A stretch of DNA of 64,000 bases from Streptomyces uncialis (GCF_001905345.1 NZ_LFBV01000001.1:1-64000), one strand, 5' to 3'. Shown: positions 32,177-41,631, counted from the stretch's first letter. The notes: generated from the sequence alone by a model not told the origin. Translations and numbers: made by a program.

Positions 32177-33931
32177 TCAGGAGGCCGGGCCGAAGGCGCC
32201 GAGGAACCGGTCCCGGAAGGTGTCCATCCGCCACACCGGCGCCGACGGGGACGGCGCCAGCCCCTCGTCCCAGCCCCAGTCGCCGATCCGGTCGAACACC
32301 GCCGGGTCCTTCGCCACCATCGCCACCGGCACGTCCCGGGACGCGCCCTCCCCGGCGACCGCCGGGATCGGCTGATGGTCGCCCAGGAACACCAGCACCG
32401 TGTCCTCGTCCCCGTACTCCTCCAGATACGAGACGAGGCTCGTCAGCGAGTACTCGACCGACCGCCGGTACTCGTCGCGCACCCGCTCCGGGTCCCGCCA
32501 CACCCGCTTCGGGTCCGCGCCCCGGGCCCGCACCCCCTCGTACACCGAGCCGTCGCCCAGCCCGTCCCAGCCGAGCATCTCCGGGATCGGGGCCCACGGA
32601 TTGTGGCTGGACACCAGGACGATCCCGGCCATCAGCGGACCGCGCCCCGCCCGGCCCCCCTCCAGCCGCTCGAACGCCGCCAGGCTGAACTGGTCCGGGA
32701 CCGGCGCCCAGCTGAACTTCGGCCCCCGGTAACCGAGTTCCCGCGAGTCGTACACCCGGTCCAGCCCGTAGAACCGCCCCTCCGGCCACTCCCGGGTGAC
32801 CCCCGGCATGATCCCCACCGTCCGCCACGCCCCCGTCCGCCGGAACGCCTCCGTCAGCGTCAGCCGGTCGCTGGCCGTGACACTGCGGTACCGCTGCTGA
32901 TGGGCGACCCACAGCCCCGACAGGAACGTGGAGTGCGCGAGCCAGCTCCCCGCACCGGCCGTCGGCGAGGTCAGGAAGCCGCTGCGCGACGCGTACCCCG
33001 CCGCCCGCAGCCGCTCGGTGCCGTCCGCGAGCAGCGCCCCGAGGTGCGGGGCCATCGCCGGGTCCTCCAGCGCGGTGCGCCCGTAGCTCTCGACGAACAC
33101 GAACAGCACGTCCTTGCCGCGCAGCCCCGTCAGCAGCCGGTCGCCCGGGGTGTCGCGGAACGGGTCGTCGGCCGCGGCCCTCTCGAACACCTCCTCGTCC
33201 GCGAACGTCGCACGGGTCTGCCGCACCCGGTCACCCAGCGCGTCGGCCGTGCTCCGCGCCGCCAGCGGCGCCCCCGCGAACTGCGCGCCGAGCGCCGCGC
33301 ACACCACCCACACCGTGCCGCCCGCCAGCGTCACGGGCGCCGCCACCGCGCCGCCGCGCCGCAGCGACCGGCCCAGCCGCACCACCGACACCGTCCCCGC
33401 CGCGAGGACGGCCAGTGCCAGCGCCAGCGCGGCGGCCGTGGCGAGCAGCGCGCCCGTACGCCCCACCGAGTCCCGCAGGAACGCCTGTCCGTCGTCCAGC
33501 AGAATCCAGTCCAGGACCGGGTCGAACGGCCGCCCGAGCGCCTCATGGAAGCCCAGGTCCAGCGCCCCCAGCAGTACGGTCACCCCCAGCAGCAGCCCCA
33601 GCGCCCCGGCCACCACGTCCCGCGCCCGGCCCGTCAGCGCCAGGAGCAGCGCCGCACCGAGGACCGCCTCGCCCGGCAGCCGTACGAAGGCCCCCGGGGT
33701 CAGCTCCGCGAGCCGGTCCGGCAGCAGCAGCCCGAACAGCACGAAGGCCACGGCCGAGGCCGTGCCCACCGCCCCCGCCACCCGCCGCCCGGGCGGGCGC
33801 CGGGGAACGCCACCCCCCTGCCCGTCCTCGGCACCCCGCACCAGGTCCCCGGGCACGGCTTCCGCCGAGGGCCCGGGTACGGGTACGGGGTCCCGGTCCG
33901 GTCGTGGACGGGGGCGGGTGAAGAGCGGCAC
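32177..33931 (-). CDS. LTA-synthase-like membrane sulfatase/phosphoglycerol transferase
   Basis: A 584-residue protein. After a Pro/Arg-rich cytoplasmic start come about five membrane helices (residues 50-215). A large extracytoplasmic alkaline-phosphatase-fold domain follows, with LFVFVESYGRTAL around the nucleophile, GSWLAHSTFLSG, VLVSSHNPWAP and VFLGDHQPIPAV, where the Asp-His metal ligands lie. Relatives transfer phosphoglycerol to build teichoic or lipoteichoic acids; Streptomyces homologues are of uncertain product. The start is GTG at 33931 (PLFTRPRP follows), with GGGAAGG upstream. A longer frame to 34555 would run antisense over the leader peptide gene. It appears monocistronic. Confidence 0.82.
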   Translation of the reverse strand: MPLFTRPRPRPDRDPVPVPGPSAEAVPGDLVRGAEDGQGGGVPRRPPGRRVAGAVGTASAVAFVLFGLLLPDRLAELTPGAFVRLPGEAVLGAALLLALTGRARDVVAGALGLLLGVTVLLGALDLGFHEALGRPFDPVLDWILLDDGQAFLRDSVGRTGALLATAAALALALAVLAAGTVSVVRLGRSLRRGGAVAAPVTLAGGTVWVVCAALGAQFAGAPLAARSTADALGDRVRQTRATFADEEVFERAAADDPFRDTPGDRLLTGLRGKDVLFVFVESYGRTALEDPAMAPHLGALLADGTERLRAAGYASRSGFLTSPTAGAGSWLAHSTFLSGLWVAHQQRYRSVTASDRLTLTEAFRRTGAWRTVGIMPGVTREWPEGRFYGLDRVYDSRELGYRGPKFSWAPVPDQFSLAAFERLEGGRAGRGPLMAGIVLVSSHNPWAPIPEMLGWDGLGDGSVYEGVRARGADPKRVWRDPERVRDEYRRSVEYSLTSLVSYLEEYGDEDTVLVFLGDHQPIPAVAGEGASRDVPVAMVAKDPAVFDRIGDWGWDEGLAPSPSAPVWRMDTFRDRFLGAFGPAS

Positions 33932-34118
33932 GGTCCGAACGTCCTTCCCTGCGGGGCCCGATGGGACGACGGCGGACGGGGCCCGGCCCCCGAAGGTACG
34001 GCTCCCGCGCGCCGCCGTCTCACCCATCGGTCGCCCGCCCGCGAATACGCCCACTTGGCACCGGTACGCGGCCATTGCGACCTTGACCGTCCCGACCCCG
34101 CCTGATTTGATCGGCCGT

Positions 34119-34202
34119 ATGAAGCGACGACAGGAACTCACGCGGCGACGCCATGTCGACCTCGCGCGTGTCTCCAGCGCCTTCTGTCGTCCCACCCGCT
34201 GA
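34119..34202 (+). CDS. Cysteine-containing leader peptide (regulatory uORF)
   Basis: A 27-codon frame begins with ATG at 34119 and encodes RRRHVDLARVSSAFCRPTR at its end. This matches the common actinobacterial leader-peptide pattern (RRHVDL-x-RV-x-x-x-x-C) found ahead of sulfur-metabolism genes. In mycobacteria, Cys-rich uORFs are known to attenuate downstream genes according to cysteine supply. The next gene, 284 bp on, is an SsuE-like FMN reductase, which belongs to sulfonate use, so the pairing makes sense. The short AT-rich stretch TGATTTGATC just before the ATG may hold the promoter. Confidence 0.8.
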   Translation: MKRRQELTRRRHVDLARVSSAFCRPTR

Positions 34203-34287
34203 CCCGGAGCCCCCGGCACCCGCGAGCGCGCCCCGCGCGCCACGGCTGAACCACCCCCCGGCCGCCCCGGTCCGCCTCCCCGGCACC

Positions 34288-34312
34288 CGTACCCGGCATC
34301 CACGCGGGTACG
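34288..34312 (+). promoter_or_regulatory. Stem-loop between leader peptide and FMN reductase
   Basis: An 8-bp perfect stem (CGTACCCG / CGGGTACG) with a 9-base loop is positioned between the leader peptide stop and the reductase start. It may take part in attenuation. No U-tract follows, and alternative pairings could not be evaluated without folding. Confidence 0.4.
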
Positions 34313-34486
34313 TCCCGTCCGCCGCCCGCGCACTCCCGGGCGCCGTCGTCCCCCGCCCCGGGAATTCCCAGCGCCGAGGGTTCCCGGACCGTCCGTGACA
34401 CGTGTCCGCCGATGTCCGCGACCGTCCGGCGCGTGCCGTACCGCGCGCGCCCGAGCCACCCGCATCCCCAGCCCGAAGGACTCCCC

Positions 34487-35089
34487 ATGGCCACCGTCCT
34501 GTCCGTCTCCGGAAGCCCCTCCGCCACCTCCCGCACCGCACGGCTGCTGCGTCATCTCGACACCCGGCTACGGGAACAGGGCCATGACGTCATACCGCTG
34601 GACGTACGCACACTGCCGCCCGAGGCCCTGCTCGGGGCGGACTTCGGGCACCCCGCGATCCGGCACGCCACCTCGCTGTTCGCCCGCGCCGACGGGGTCG
34701 TCATCGGCACACCCGTGTACAAGGCCGCCTACTCGGGACTCCTCAAGACACTGCTGGACCTGCTGCCGCAGTACGCCCTCACCGGGAAGACGGTGCTGCC
34801 GCTGGCCACCGGGGGCACCACCGCACACGTCCTCGCCATCGACTACGCGCTGCGGCCCGTGCTCAACTCGATGGGCGCGGACCATGTCGTCCAGGGCTGG
34901 TTCACCCTCGACCGGCAGATCACCGTCACGGCCGACGGCGCCCTCACCCTCGACCCCGAGGCGGCGGTGGCCGTCACCCAGGTCGTCGACCGCTTCTCCG
35001 CGGTACTGGGCGGCTCCCTGACCCCGCCCCCCGCCCTGGACACCCTGACCGCCGGCCTCGCCCACGCCCCGGCGGGAGTCGACCGGTAG
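34487..35089 (+). CDS. NADPH-dependent FMN reductase (SsuE-like)
   Basis: A 200-residue flavodoxin-fold reductase. It opens with VLSVSGSPSATSRTARLL, the GSPSxxSRT phosphate-binding loop for FMN, followed by GVVIGTPVYKAAYSGLLKTLLD, the SsuE-type loop with the conserved Tyr, and LATGGTTAHVLAIDYALRP. SsuE supplies reduced FMN to the alkanesulfonate monooxygenase SsuD to release sulfite when sulfate is scarce. The start is ATG at 34487, with GAAGGA 6 bases upstream. No ssuD or transporter gene follows, so it must serve an enzyme encoded elsewhere. The leader peptide at 34119 points to control by sulfur supply. Confidence 0.88.
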   Translation: MATVLSVSGSPSATSRTARLLRHLDTRLREQGHDVIPLDVRTLPPEALLGADFGHPAIRHATSLFARADGVVIGTPVYKAAYSGLLKTLLDLLPQYALTGKTVLPLATGGTTAHVLAIDYALRPVLNSMGADHVVQGWFTLDRQITVTADGALTLDPEAAVAVTQVVDRFSAVLGGSLTPPPALDTLTAGLAHAPAGVDR

Positions 35090-35267
35090 GCCGCCACCGG
35101 TCCCGCCCCTACCGCACCGACCCCGTCGTCCGAACGGCCGGTGACGCCCGCCGCGTCGCGCACCGACCCGCGCCGCGCACCGAACCCCACCGCGCCGCGC
35201 TCGCCCGGAAGCGGATGGCGCACGGCCTTCTCGACCCTGGACACCGGCACACCGTGCGCGCGACCCA

Positions 35268-38200
35268 TCAGGAGGGCTCCGCCTCGGGCCTCCGCGGATT
35301 CCCCGACCCCCTGCCGAGGAGCCCCGGGCCGCCGGACGCGGCGGGGGCCGGAACCGCCTGCGCCCCGGCCCGCTCCGCGCCCCGCCCGAAGGCGGACTCG
35401 AAGGACGCCGTGTCCAGGGAGCGGCGCACGGCCGTGGTGATCCGGTCCACGTCACCGCGCTCACCGGCCGGCAGCGGCATACCGACCGCCTCGCGCAGCG
35501 CGGTCGCCGTCCCCAGCAGCCCGGCGGCCTCCTCGTGGTCGCCCGCGAGCGCGTGCGCACCGGCCAGGCCCTCGAAGGCGCGGGCGAGGGCCCGCCGGTC
35601 GCCGGTGCGGCGGGCATGCTCCAGCCCCTCCCGGTGCGCCTCCAGCGCGGTCCCGGCATCGCCCCGCTGCTCGGCGATGAAACCCAGCTCGGCCAGGATC
35701 AGCGCCACCCCGTGGTCGCCCTCCCACCGGCGGCACCAGTCCAGCCACGCCCGCAGATGCGCCTCGGCGTCGTCCAGCCTGCCCTGGTGCCGCGCCACCA
35801 GCCCCAGACCCACCTCGGCGAACTCCTCGCCGCGCTCATGGGAATGCGCCACCGCGAGCCGCCTGGCCCGCCGGTGGAGATCCTCCGCCCGGTCCAGATC
35901 GCCGGTCAGCAGCGCCGTACGGCCGAGCCGGGCCAGCATCCCGGACGCCACGTTCCACAGCTTCAGGCGCTCCGCCAGCCGCAGACCGTCCTGGCGCAGC
36001 CGTGCGGACGTCCCGTAGTCGCCGGTGAACTCGGCCAGGTCACCGAGCGTCCGGGCGGCATGCAACTCGCCCCATCCGTCGCCGAGTTCCCGGAACAGCG
36101 CGTACGCCCGCTCCGCGTCGTCCCGCGCGGGCCCCAGGTTCCCCTGGTACAGGTCGATCTCGGCACGGACCGTCAGCGCGGCGGCCGTCCCCCAGCGGTC
36201 GCCCAGCGAGCGGAACCCGGCATACGCCCGGTCCACGAGGCCGAACGTCTCCCCGGAATCACCGAACCCGGTCCTCCCCAGCGCCAGGAACCACCGCGCC
36301 CGCGCCCCGCCCGCCGGATCGTCCCCCGCGTCGTACCACGCGAGCACGGACCGGTCCCCGGCGTCCGCCGTGTCGTGCAGCAGCAGCGACATCCCCGCCC
36401 GCCAGGCCCGCGCCGCGGCCCGCGGCCCGGGGCCGCCCCCGCCCGACAGGGCGAGATCCAGGGCGCGCCCCGCCTCCGCGAACCGGCCGCGCAGGAACCA
36501 GTACCAGCAGGCCGCGTCCACCAGTCGCAGCGCCTTGTCCGCGCCGCCCCGGCGGACGGCGTACGCGAGGGCCGCGCGGAGGTTCGCGGCCTCGGCGTCC
36601 ATCTCCTCCAGCCTGCCGCGCTGTTCGTGGCCCCGCAGCAGAGGAGCGAGACGCTCGACGAGACCGACGTAGTGGTCGAGATGCCGGTCGCGCACCCGCG
36701 GTTCCTCCCCGGACCCCGCGAGCCGTTCCAGACCGTAGGCCGCGACGGACTCCAGCAGCCGGTACCGGCCGTCCCGGTGGACGACCAGGGAACGGTCGAC
36801 CAGCCGTCCGAGCAGACCGAGCACGTCCCCGGCCCGTACCCCGTCCCCGGCGCAGACGGCCTCGGCGGCCGGGAGCGTGCAGCCGTCCACGGACACGGCC
36901 AGCCTGCGCAGCACCACCTGTTCGTCGCCGCCGAGCAGCCCCCAGCTCCAGTCGATCGTGGCGCGCAGGGTGCGCTGGCGCTCCGGTACGCCGCGCAGGG
37001 CCGCCGTGAGGACCCGGAACCGGTCGTCGAGCCGGTCCGCGAGGTCGCCCACCGGCATGACCCGCACCCGCGCGGCGGCCATCTCCAGCGCGAGCGGGAT
37101 ACCGTCCAGCCGGCGGCAGACCGTGGTGACGGCCTCCGCGTTGCCGGGCCCCAGGGCGAAACCGGGGGCGGCGGCCGTGACCCGGTCCACGAACAGCCGT
37201 ACGGCGCTCGACTCCGACGGCCGCCCGGCGCCCGGCCCGGGCAGGTCCAGCGGGAGAACGGGCCAGTGGTGCTCGCCGCCGACCGCCAGCGGTTCCTGAC
37301 TGGTGGCCAGCACCCGCAACCCGGGCGCCGCGCGCAGCAGCCGCGCGGTCAGCTCCGCGACGGGCTCCACCAGGTGCTCGCAGTTGTCCAGCACCAGCAG
37401 CAGCCGCCGCCTCGCGACGGCGTCGGCGAGCCGGTCGACCGGTGCGCGCGCCGGGGTACCGCCGTCGTCCCGCAGTTCGAGCGCCGCCGCGACCGCCTCC
37501 CGCACCTCGGCGCCGGAGCGCGCGGCGGCCAGCTCCACCAGCCAGGCACCGTCCGGGAAGTCCCCCGCCCGGCGCGCGGCCACCTCAAGGGCCAGCCGGG
37601 TCTTGCCCACCCCGCCCGTCCCCGTCAGGGTCACCAGCCGCTCGGACGCCAGCAGCGCGCCGATCCGGCGGACGTCCTCGTCCCGGCCGATCAGCGCGGT
37701 GAGCGGGGCGGGGAGATTGCCGCGCGGGACCGTCCGCACGGGTACGGCGGCGAGGGCGGTGTCCTGCCGGAGGATCGACTGACGCAGCCCGGTGAGCTCG
37801 GGCCCGGGGTCGATGCCGAGTTCGGTCCGGAGCTGGTCACGCAGGTCCCCGAGGCTCGCCAGCGCCTCGCTCTGACGGCCCGACCGGTACAGGGCACGGA
37901 CCTGCGCGGCACGCAGCCCCTCGTGCAGCGGATGCGCCGCGACCAGTTCCCCCAGCTCGCCCGCCAGCACATCGTGCTCGCCCAGCTCCAGCCGTACTCC
38001 GGCGAGTTCGCCCAGGGCGGCCAGCCGCCGCTCTTCGAGCCGTGTGGCCTCGGCCTGTACGAACGGCGCGTCCGCGTGGTCGGCGAAGGCGGACGGCCCC
38101 CGCCACAGGCCCACCGCCTCGGTGAGCAGCGCCGCCTTCGCACGTGGGTCACCGGTGAGTGTCCGGGCCTTCGCCAGCAGCGACTCGAAGCGTCCGGCGT

Positions 38201-38504
38201 CGACCGCGTCGCCGTCCACCCGGAGCATGTACCCCGGCGGCCGGGACACCAGCAGATCGCGTCCGCCCGGCTCGGCGTCCTCCAGCGTCCGCCGCAGCAG
38301 CGACACCTTGGACCGCAGGGTGCGCACGTCGTTCACGGGAGGCGCGTCGCCCCACAGATCGTCGATCAGCCGGTCCACCGGCACGACCTGCCCGCGCCGT
38401 ACCAGCAACGCGGTCAGCAGCGTACGGAGCCTGGTCTCGCGCACCCGTACGGGCCGACCGTCCCCTGTCCGCACCTCCAGCGGACCCAGCACCCCGAAAC
38501 GCAC
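35268..38504 (-). CDS. SARP/AfsR-type regulator with NB-ARC ATPase and TPR region
   Basis: A 1,078-residue regulator. Residues 1-90 form an OmpR-like winged helix (FGVLGPLEVRTGDGRPV ... TLRSKVSLLRRTLE), 95-240 the bacterial transcriptional activation domain, and about 265-560 an ATPase of the STAND/NB-ARC type. The ATPase has Walker A LTGTGGVGKTRLALEVA, Walker B LLLVLDNCEHLV and a sensor segment ATSQEPLAVGGEHHW. The remaining 480 residues are TPR-like helical repeats. This is the layout of AfsR and pathway regulators that switch on antibiotic genes. It is divergent from an imine-reductase-type gene with 75 bp between, the most direct candidate target. No biosynthetic core genes lie next to it, so its regulon is uncertain. 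Confidence 0.9.
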   Translation of the reverse strand: MRFGVLGPLEVRTGDGRPVRVRETRLRTLLTALLVRRGQVVPVDRLIDDLWGDAPPVNDVRTLRSKVSLLRRTLEDAEPGGRDLLVSRPPGYMLRVDGDAVDAGRFESLLAKARTLTGDPRAKAALLTEAVGLWRGPSAFADHADAPFVQAEATRLEERRLAALGELAGVRLELGEHDVLAGELGELVAAHPLHEGLRAAQVRALYRSGRQSEALASLGDLRDQLRTELGIDPGPELTGLRQSILRQDTALAAVPVRTVPRGNLPAPLTALIGRDEDVRRIGALLASERLVTLTGTGGVGKTRLALEVAARRAGDFPDGAWLVELAAARSGAEVREAVAAALELRDDGGTPARAPVDRLADAVARRRLLLVLDNCEHLVEPVAELTARLLRAAPGLRVLATSQEPLAVGGEHHWPVLPLDLPGPGAGRPSESSAVRLFVDRVTAAAPGFALGPGNAEAVTTVCRRLDGIPLALEMAAARVRVMPVGDLADRLDDRFRVLTAALRGVPERQRTLRATIDWSWGLLGGDEQVVLRRLAVSVDGCTLPAAEAVCAGDGVRAGDVLGLLGRLVDRSLVVHRDGRYRLLESVAAYGLERLAGSGEEPRVRDRHLDHYVGLVERLAPLLRGHEQRGRLEEMDAEAANLRAALAYAVRRGGADKALRLVDAACWYWFLRGRFAEAGRALDLALSGGGGPGPRAAARAWRAGMSLLLHDTADAGDRSVLAWYDAGDDPAGGARARWFLALGRTGFGDSGETFGLVDRAYAGFRSLGDRWGTAAALTVRAEIDLYQGNLGPARDDAERAYALFRELGDGWGELHAARTLGDLAEFTGDYGTSARLRQDGLRLAERLKLWNVASGMLARLGRTALLTGDLDRAEDLHRRARRLAVAHSHERGEEFAEVGLGLVARHQGRLDDAEAHLRAWLDWCRRWEGDHGVALILAELGFIAEQRGDAGTALEAHREGLEHARRTGDRRALARAFEGLAGAHALAGDHEEAAGLLGTATALREAVGMPLPAGERGDVDRITTAVRRSLDTASFESAFGRGAERAGAQAVPAPAASGGPGLLGRGSGNPRRPEAEPS

Positions 38505-38579
38505 CTGGCCACGTTACCCGGCTCCGTGCCGGAACCTTTCCGGAGACGGAGCGGAACCCCCCTGACGCACAGTCGTCCC

Positions 38580-39449
38580 ATGTCCAACGAACCCGTTACT
38601 GTCATCGGGCTGGGGCTGATGGGCAAGGCCCTCGCCACCGCCTTTCTCCACGCCGGCCACCCCACCACCGTCTGGAACCGCACACCGGGGAAGGCGGACG
38701 CGCTCGCCGCGCGGGGCGCCGTCGTCGCACCCACCGTCGGCGACGCCGTCCGGGCGAGTTCCCTGGTCGTCGTCTGTCTGACCGACTACACCGTCGTACG
38801 GGACACACTCGCCCCGCACCGGGCCGACCTGGCCGGGCGCACCCTCGTCAATCTGACCTCGGGAACCTCCGCCGAGGCACGTGAGACCGCCGGGTGGGCG
38901 AGCGACCACCTCGACGGCGCGATCATGGCCGTTCCCGGGGTGATCGCGACTCCGGAGGCGTTCCTGCTGTTCAGTGGATCGGCCTCCGCGTTCGAGCGGC
39001 ACGAGGAGACACTGAAGTGCCTCGGCAACGGGGTCTACTTCGGGGAGGACCCGGGGCTGGCCTCCCTCTACGACGTCGCGCTGCTGGGTGTCATGTGGGG
39101 CACCCTGAACGCGTTCCTGCACGGGGCCGCGCTGCTGGGTGCCGCGAAGGTCGACGCGTCCGTGTTCGCGCCGTTCGCGAACCAGTGGGTGGCGAGTGTC
39201 ACCGGCTTCGTCAGCGAGTACGCCGGGCAGATCGACAAGGGGGCGTATCCGGCGGAGGACGCCTCCCTCGACACCCATCTCGCCACGATGAGGTATCTGG
39301 TGCGGGAGAGCGAGGCGGCGGGCGTCGACACCGAATGGCCGGCCCTCGTCCAGACCCTGGCCGAACGCGCCCGGGGCGCCGGGCACGCCGGTGCCAGCTA
39401 CGCGAGCCTCATCGAGGTCTTCCGTGGGACCCCGCGCTCCGACAGCTGA
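38580..39449 (+). CDS. Imine-reductase-like NAD(P)-dependent oxidoreductase
   Basis: A 289-residue protein of the beta-hydroxyacid dehydrogenase/imine reductase superfamily. The dinucleotide motif is VTVIGLGLMGKALA (7-20), and NRTPGKAD (33-40) favours NADPH. The C-terminal helical half contains LYDVALLGVMW, where D165 matches the catalytic Asp/Tyr position of imine reductases rather than the Lys of hydroxyacid dehydrogenases. Imine reductases act as homodimers with domain swapping and reduce cyclic imines. The native substrate is unknown here. The start is ATG at 38580. It is divergent from the large SARP gene and may be controlled by it. Confidence 0.85.
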   Translation: MSNEPVTVIGLGLMGKALATAFLHAGHPTTVWNRTPGKADALAARGAVVAPTVGDAVRASSLVVVCLTDYTVVRDTLAPHRADLAGRTLVNLTSGTSAEARETAGWASDHLDGAIMAVPGVIATPEAFLLFSGSASAFERHEETLKCLGNGVYFGEDPGLASLYDVALLGVMWGTLNAFLHGAALLGAAKVDASVFAPFANQWVASVTGFVSEYAGQIDKGAYPAEDASLDTHLATMRYLVRESEAAGVDTEWPALVQTLAERARGAGHAGASYASLIEVFRGTPRSDS

Positions 39450-39534
39450 GCGCGTCCGCCCATGTAACGGGTCCCTGGCGGCGGGAGGTTCCCCGTCGCC
39501 GGACGTCCGCGGCGCACCCGGGGCGGCGGCCCGG

Positions 39535-40902
39535 CTAGGTCAGATAGCCGAGCCCCGGGTGCGCGGCCACGTATCCGTCGACCAGACGCCGTGCCACGGA
39601 CACGGAGTCGACCAGCGGGTGCAGGGCGAACGCCTTGACGGCCGTCGCGCGGGAACCGGAGTCCGCCGCGGCCATCACCTCGCGCTCGACCGCCTTCACG
39701 CTCGTCACCAGCCCCGCCGCGTGCGCGGGCAGCGGGCCGCCGGGCAGCGGGTGGGCGCCGTGCGCGTCCACCCGGCAGGGCGTCTCGACGACCGCGTCGG
39801 CGTCGAGCCCGGGCAGCGCGCCACGATTGCGGACGTTGAGGACCAGGGTGGCGCGTTCGTCCCGGGCGATGGCCCGCATCAGGGCGAGGGCGACCTTCTC
39901 GTAGCCGCCGGACTCGGTGAGGGACGCCTCGTCGCGCTCCCCGGCGCCCGCCGCCTCCCGGCTCTCCGACATATAGGTGGCCTCGCGTTCGGCCCGGACC
40001 TCGTCCCAGGCACGCAGTGCGGGGACGCCCGGGTCCGCGACCCGGGCATAGAACCGGGACTGCTGCTCGTCGAGGAACGCCCCCCGGGTCAGCGGCGCCG
40101 CCTGGTACGCGCGGACCGCCTCACGGTTGAAGTAGTAGTAGTGCAGATACTCGTTCGGTACGGCGCCGAGCGCGCGGAGCCAGTCCGCGCCGAACAGCCG
40201 TCCCTCCTCGAAGCTCTCCAGCAGCTCGGTGGAGGCGAACAGCCGCGGCAGCTCGTCCTCGCCGTCGATCCGCAGTCCGCGCAGCCAGCCCAGATGGTTG
40301 AGCCCGACGTAGTCGACCTCGACGTCCGAGCGCCCGGTCGCGCCCAGCGCACGGGCGACCCGGCGGCCGAGGCCCACCGGGGAGTCGCAGATGCCGATGA
40401 CCCGGTCGCCCAGATGACGGGACATCGCCTCGGTGACGAGCCCCGCCGGGTTGGTGAAGTTGATGAACCAGGCGTCCGGGGCGATCTCGGCGACGCGGCG
40501 GGCGATCCGGTCCGTCACGGGCAGCGTGCGCAGCCCGTACGCGATGCCTCCGGCGCCCACGGTCTCCTGCCCGAGGACGCCTTCGGCCAGTGCGACGCGT
40601 TCGTCGGCGGCGCGGCCCGCGAGGCCGCCGACGCGGATGGCCGAGAACACGAAGTGCGCGCCGCGCAGGGCCGTGTCCAGGTCACCGGTCACGGTGAGCC
40701 GGGGGGCCGGGGGAGCGGTGGGGTCGGCCTCGGCGGCCCGCTGGGCCTGTTCCGCGAGGACCCGGGCGATCGCCGCGGCGCGGTGGGGGTCGGTGTCGTG
40801 GAGGGCGACCTCCGTGACCCTGCCCTCGGCGCGGTCCGCGAGGAGTGCGGAGTGGACCAGGGGGACGCGGAAGCCACCGCCACCGAGAATCGCGAGCCTC
40901 AT
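39535..40902 (-). CDS. Glycoside hydrolase family 4 protein (6-phospho-beta-glucosidase-like)
   Basis: A 455-residue protein with an N-terminal NAD-binding fold (MRLAILGGGGFRVPLVHSAL). Family 4 marks include GQETVGAGGIAYGLRTLP, NFTNPAGLVTEAM and GICDSPVGLGRRVA (Cys near the metal site), with GLNHLGW supplying the His metal ligand. GH4 enzymes hydrolyse glycosides by an NAD- and Mn-dependent redox elimination mechanism, often on 6-phosphorylated sugars. The start is ATG at 40902. It is monocistronic, convergent with the imine-reductase-like gene (85-bp gap), and its 5' region is a 700-bp repeat array. No PTS or ABC sugar transporter is adjacent, so phosphorylated sugar preference is by family only. 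Confidence 0.9.
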   Translation of the reverse strand: MRLAILGGGGFRVPLVHSALLADRAEGRVTEVALHDTDPHRAAAIARVLAEQAQRAAEADPTAPPAPRLTVTGDLDTALRGAHFVFSAIRVGGLAGRAADERVALAEGVLGQETVGAGGIAYGLRTLPVTDRIARRVAEIAPDAWFINFTNPAGLVTEAMSRHLGDRVIGICDSPVGLGRRVARALGATGRSDVEVDYVGLNHLGWLRGLRIDGEDELPRLFASTELLESFEEGRLFGADWLRALGAVPNEYLHYYYFNREAVRAYQAAPLTRGAFLDEQQSRFYARVADPGVPALRAWDEVRAEREATYMSESREAAGAGERDEASLTESGGYEKVALALMRAIARDERATLVLNVRNRGALPGLDADAVVETPCRVDAHGAHPLPGGPLPAHAAGLVTSVKAVEREVMAAADSGSRATAVKAFALHPLVDSVSVARRLVDGYVAAHPGLGYLT

Positions 40903-40909
40903 ACCTACG

Positions 40910-41620
40910 CACTCTATGCGGTACGCCCACGCCGTTGGGGTTCCCCACCTGGGCGTACTTGTTCCGGTGCGGGTCCGGACGTGGGTGCGCAGTTCCCCGC
41001 GCCCCTGAGGTCGCGCCTCTTGCGGTTCCCGTTCGGCTGCGGGCGGCCCTTGGCTGCTCGCGCAGTTCCTCGCGCCCCTGAGGTTCCCCACCTGGGCGTA
41101 CTTGTTCCGGTGCGGGTCGTTCGTGGGTGCGCAGTTCCCCGCGCCCCTGAGGTCGCGCCTCTTGCGGTTCCCGTTCGGCTGCGGACGGCCCTTGGTTCCT
41201 CGCGCCCCTTCGGGGGCGCCCGAGGCCCGCGTCCGCCCGGCAGCACCGCCCCAAAGGGGCGCGAGGAACCGCGCGAACCCACCGAGCGACGGCACAGCAA
41301 CAAGTGCGTCCAGCCGGGCGTACCCAGGGGCGCGGGGAACTGCGCATCCCCGTCCGACCCGCACCGGAACAAGTACGGGCACAGGTCGAAACCCAGGGGC
41401 GCGGGGAACTGCGCACCCGCGTCCGGCCCGCACCGGAAAAAGTACGGACACAGGTCGAAACCTAGGGGCGCGGGGAACTGCGCACCCCACGAGCGACGGC
41501 GCAGGAACAAGCCCGCCCAGCCGGGCGTACCCAGGGGCGCGAGGAACTGCGCACCCCCGTCCGGCCCGCACCGGAACAAGTCCGCCCAGCCGGGGAACCC
41601 CAGGGACGCCGGGGCCCCGT
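40910..41620. repeat. Array of intergenic repeats (AGGGGCGCGGGGAACTGCGC family)
   Basis: The 729-bp gap 40903-41631 is made largely of copies of a motif read as GTGCGCAGTTCCCCGCGCCC at about 40985, 41060 and 41128 (plus a shortened copy near 41200). It is then read in the opposite orientation, AGGGGCGCGGGGAACTGCGC, at about 41258, 41328, 41395, 41463 and 41533. A 60-bp block following the first copy is repeated almost exactly after the third. The two orientations can fold on each other into a large hairpin centred near 41,240. The linkers carry Cys-free, non-conserved frames, so no gene is called. Confidence 0.85.
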
Positions 41621-41631
41621 AAGGACCCCGC

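Noticed and set aside
33932..34555. Extended N-terminus of the sulfatase gene up to 34555
   Set aside because: The extension runs antisense over the leader peptide, is low complexity, and the GTG at 33931 has a ribosome site and a natural start before the membrane helices.
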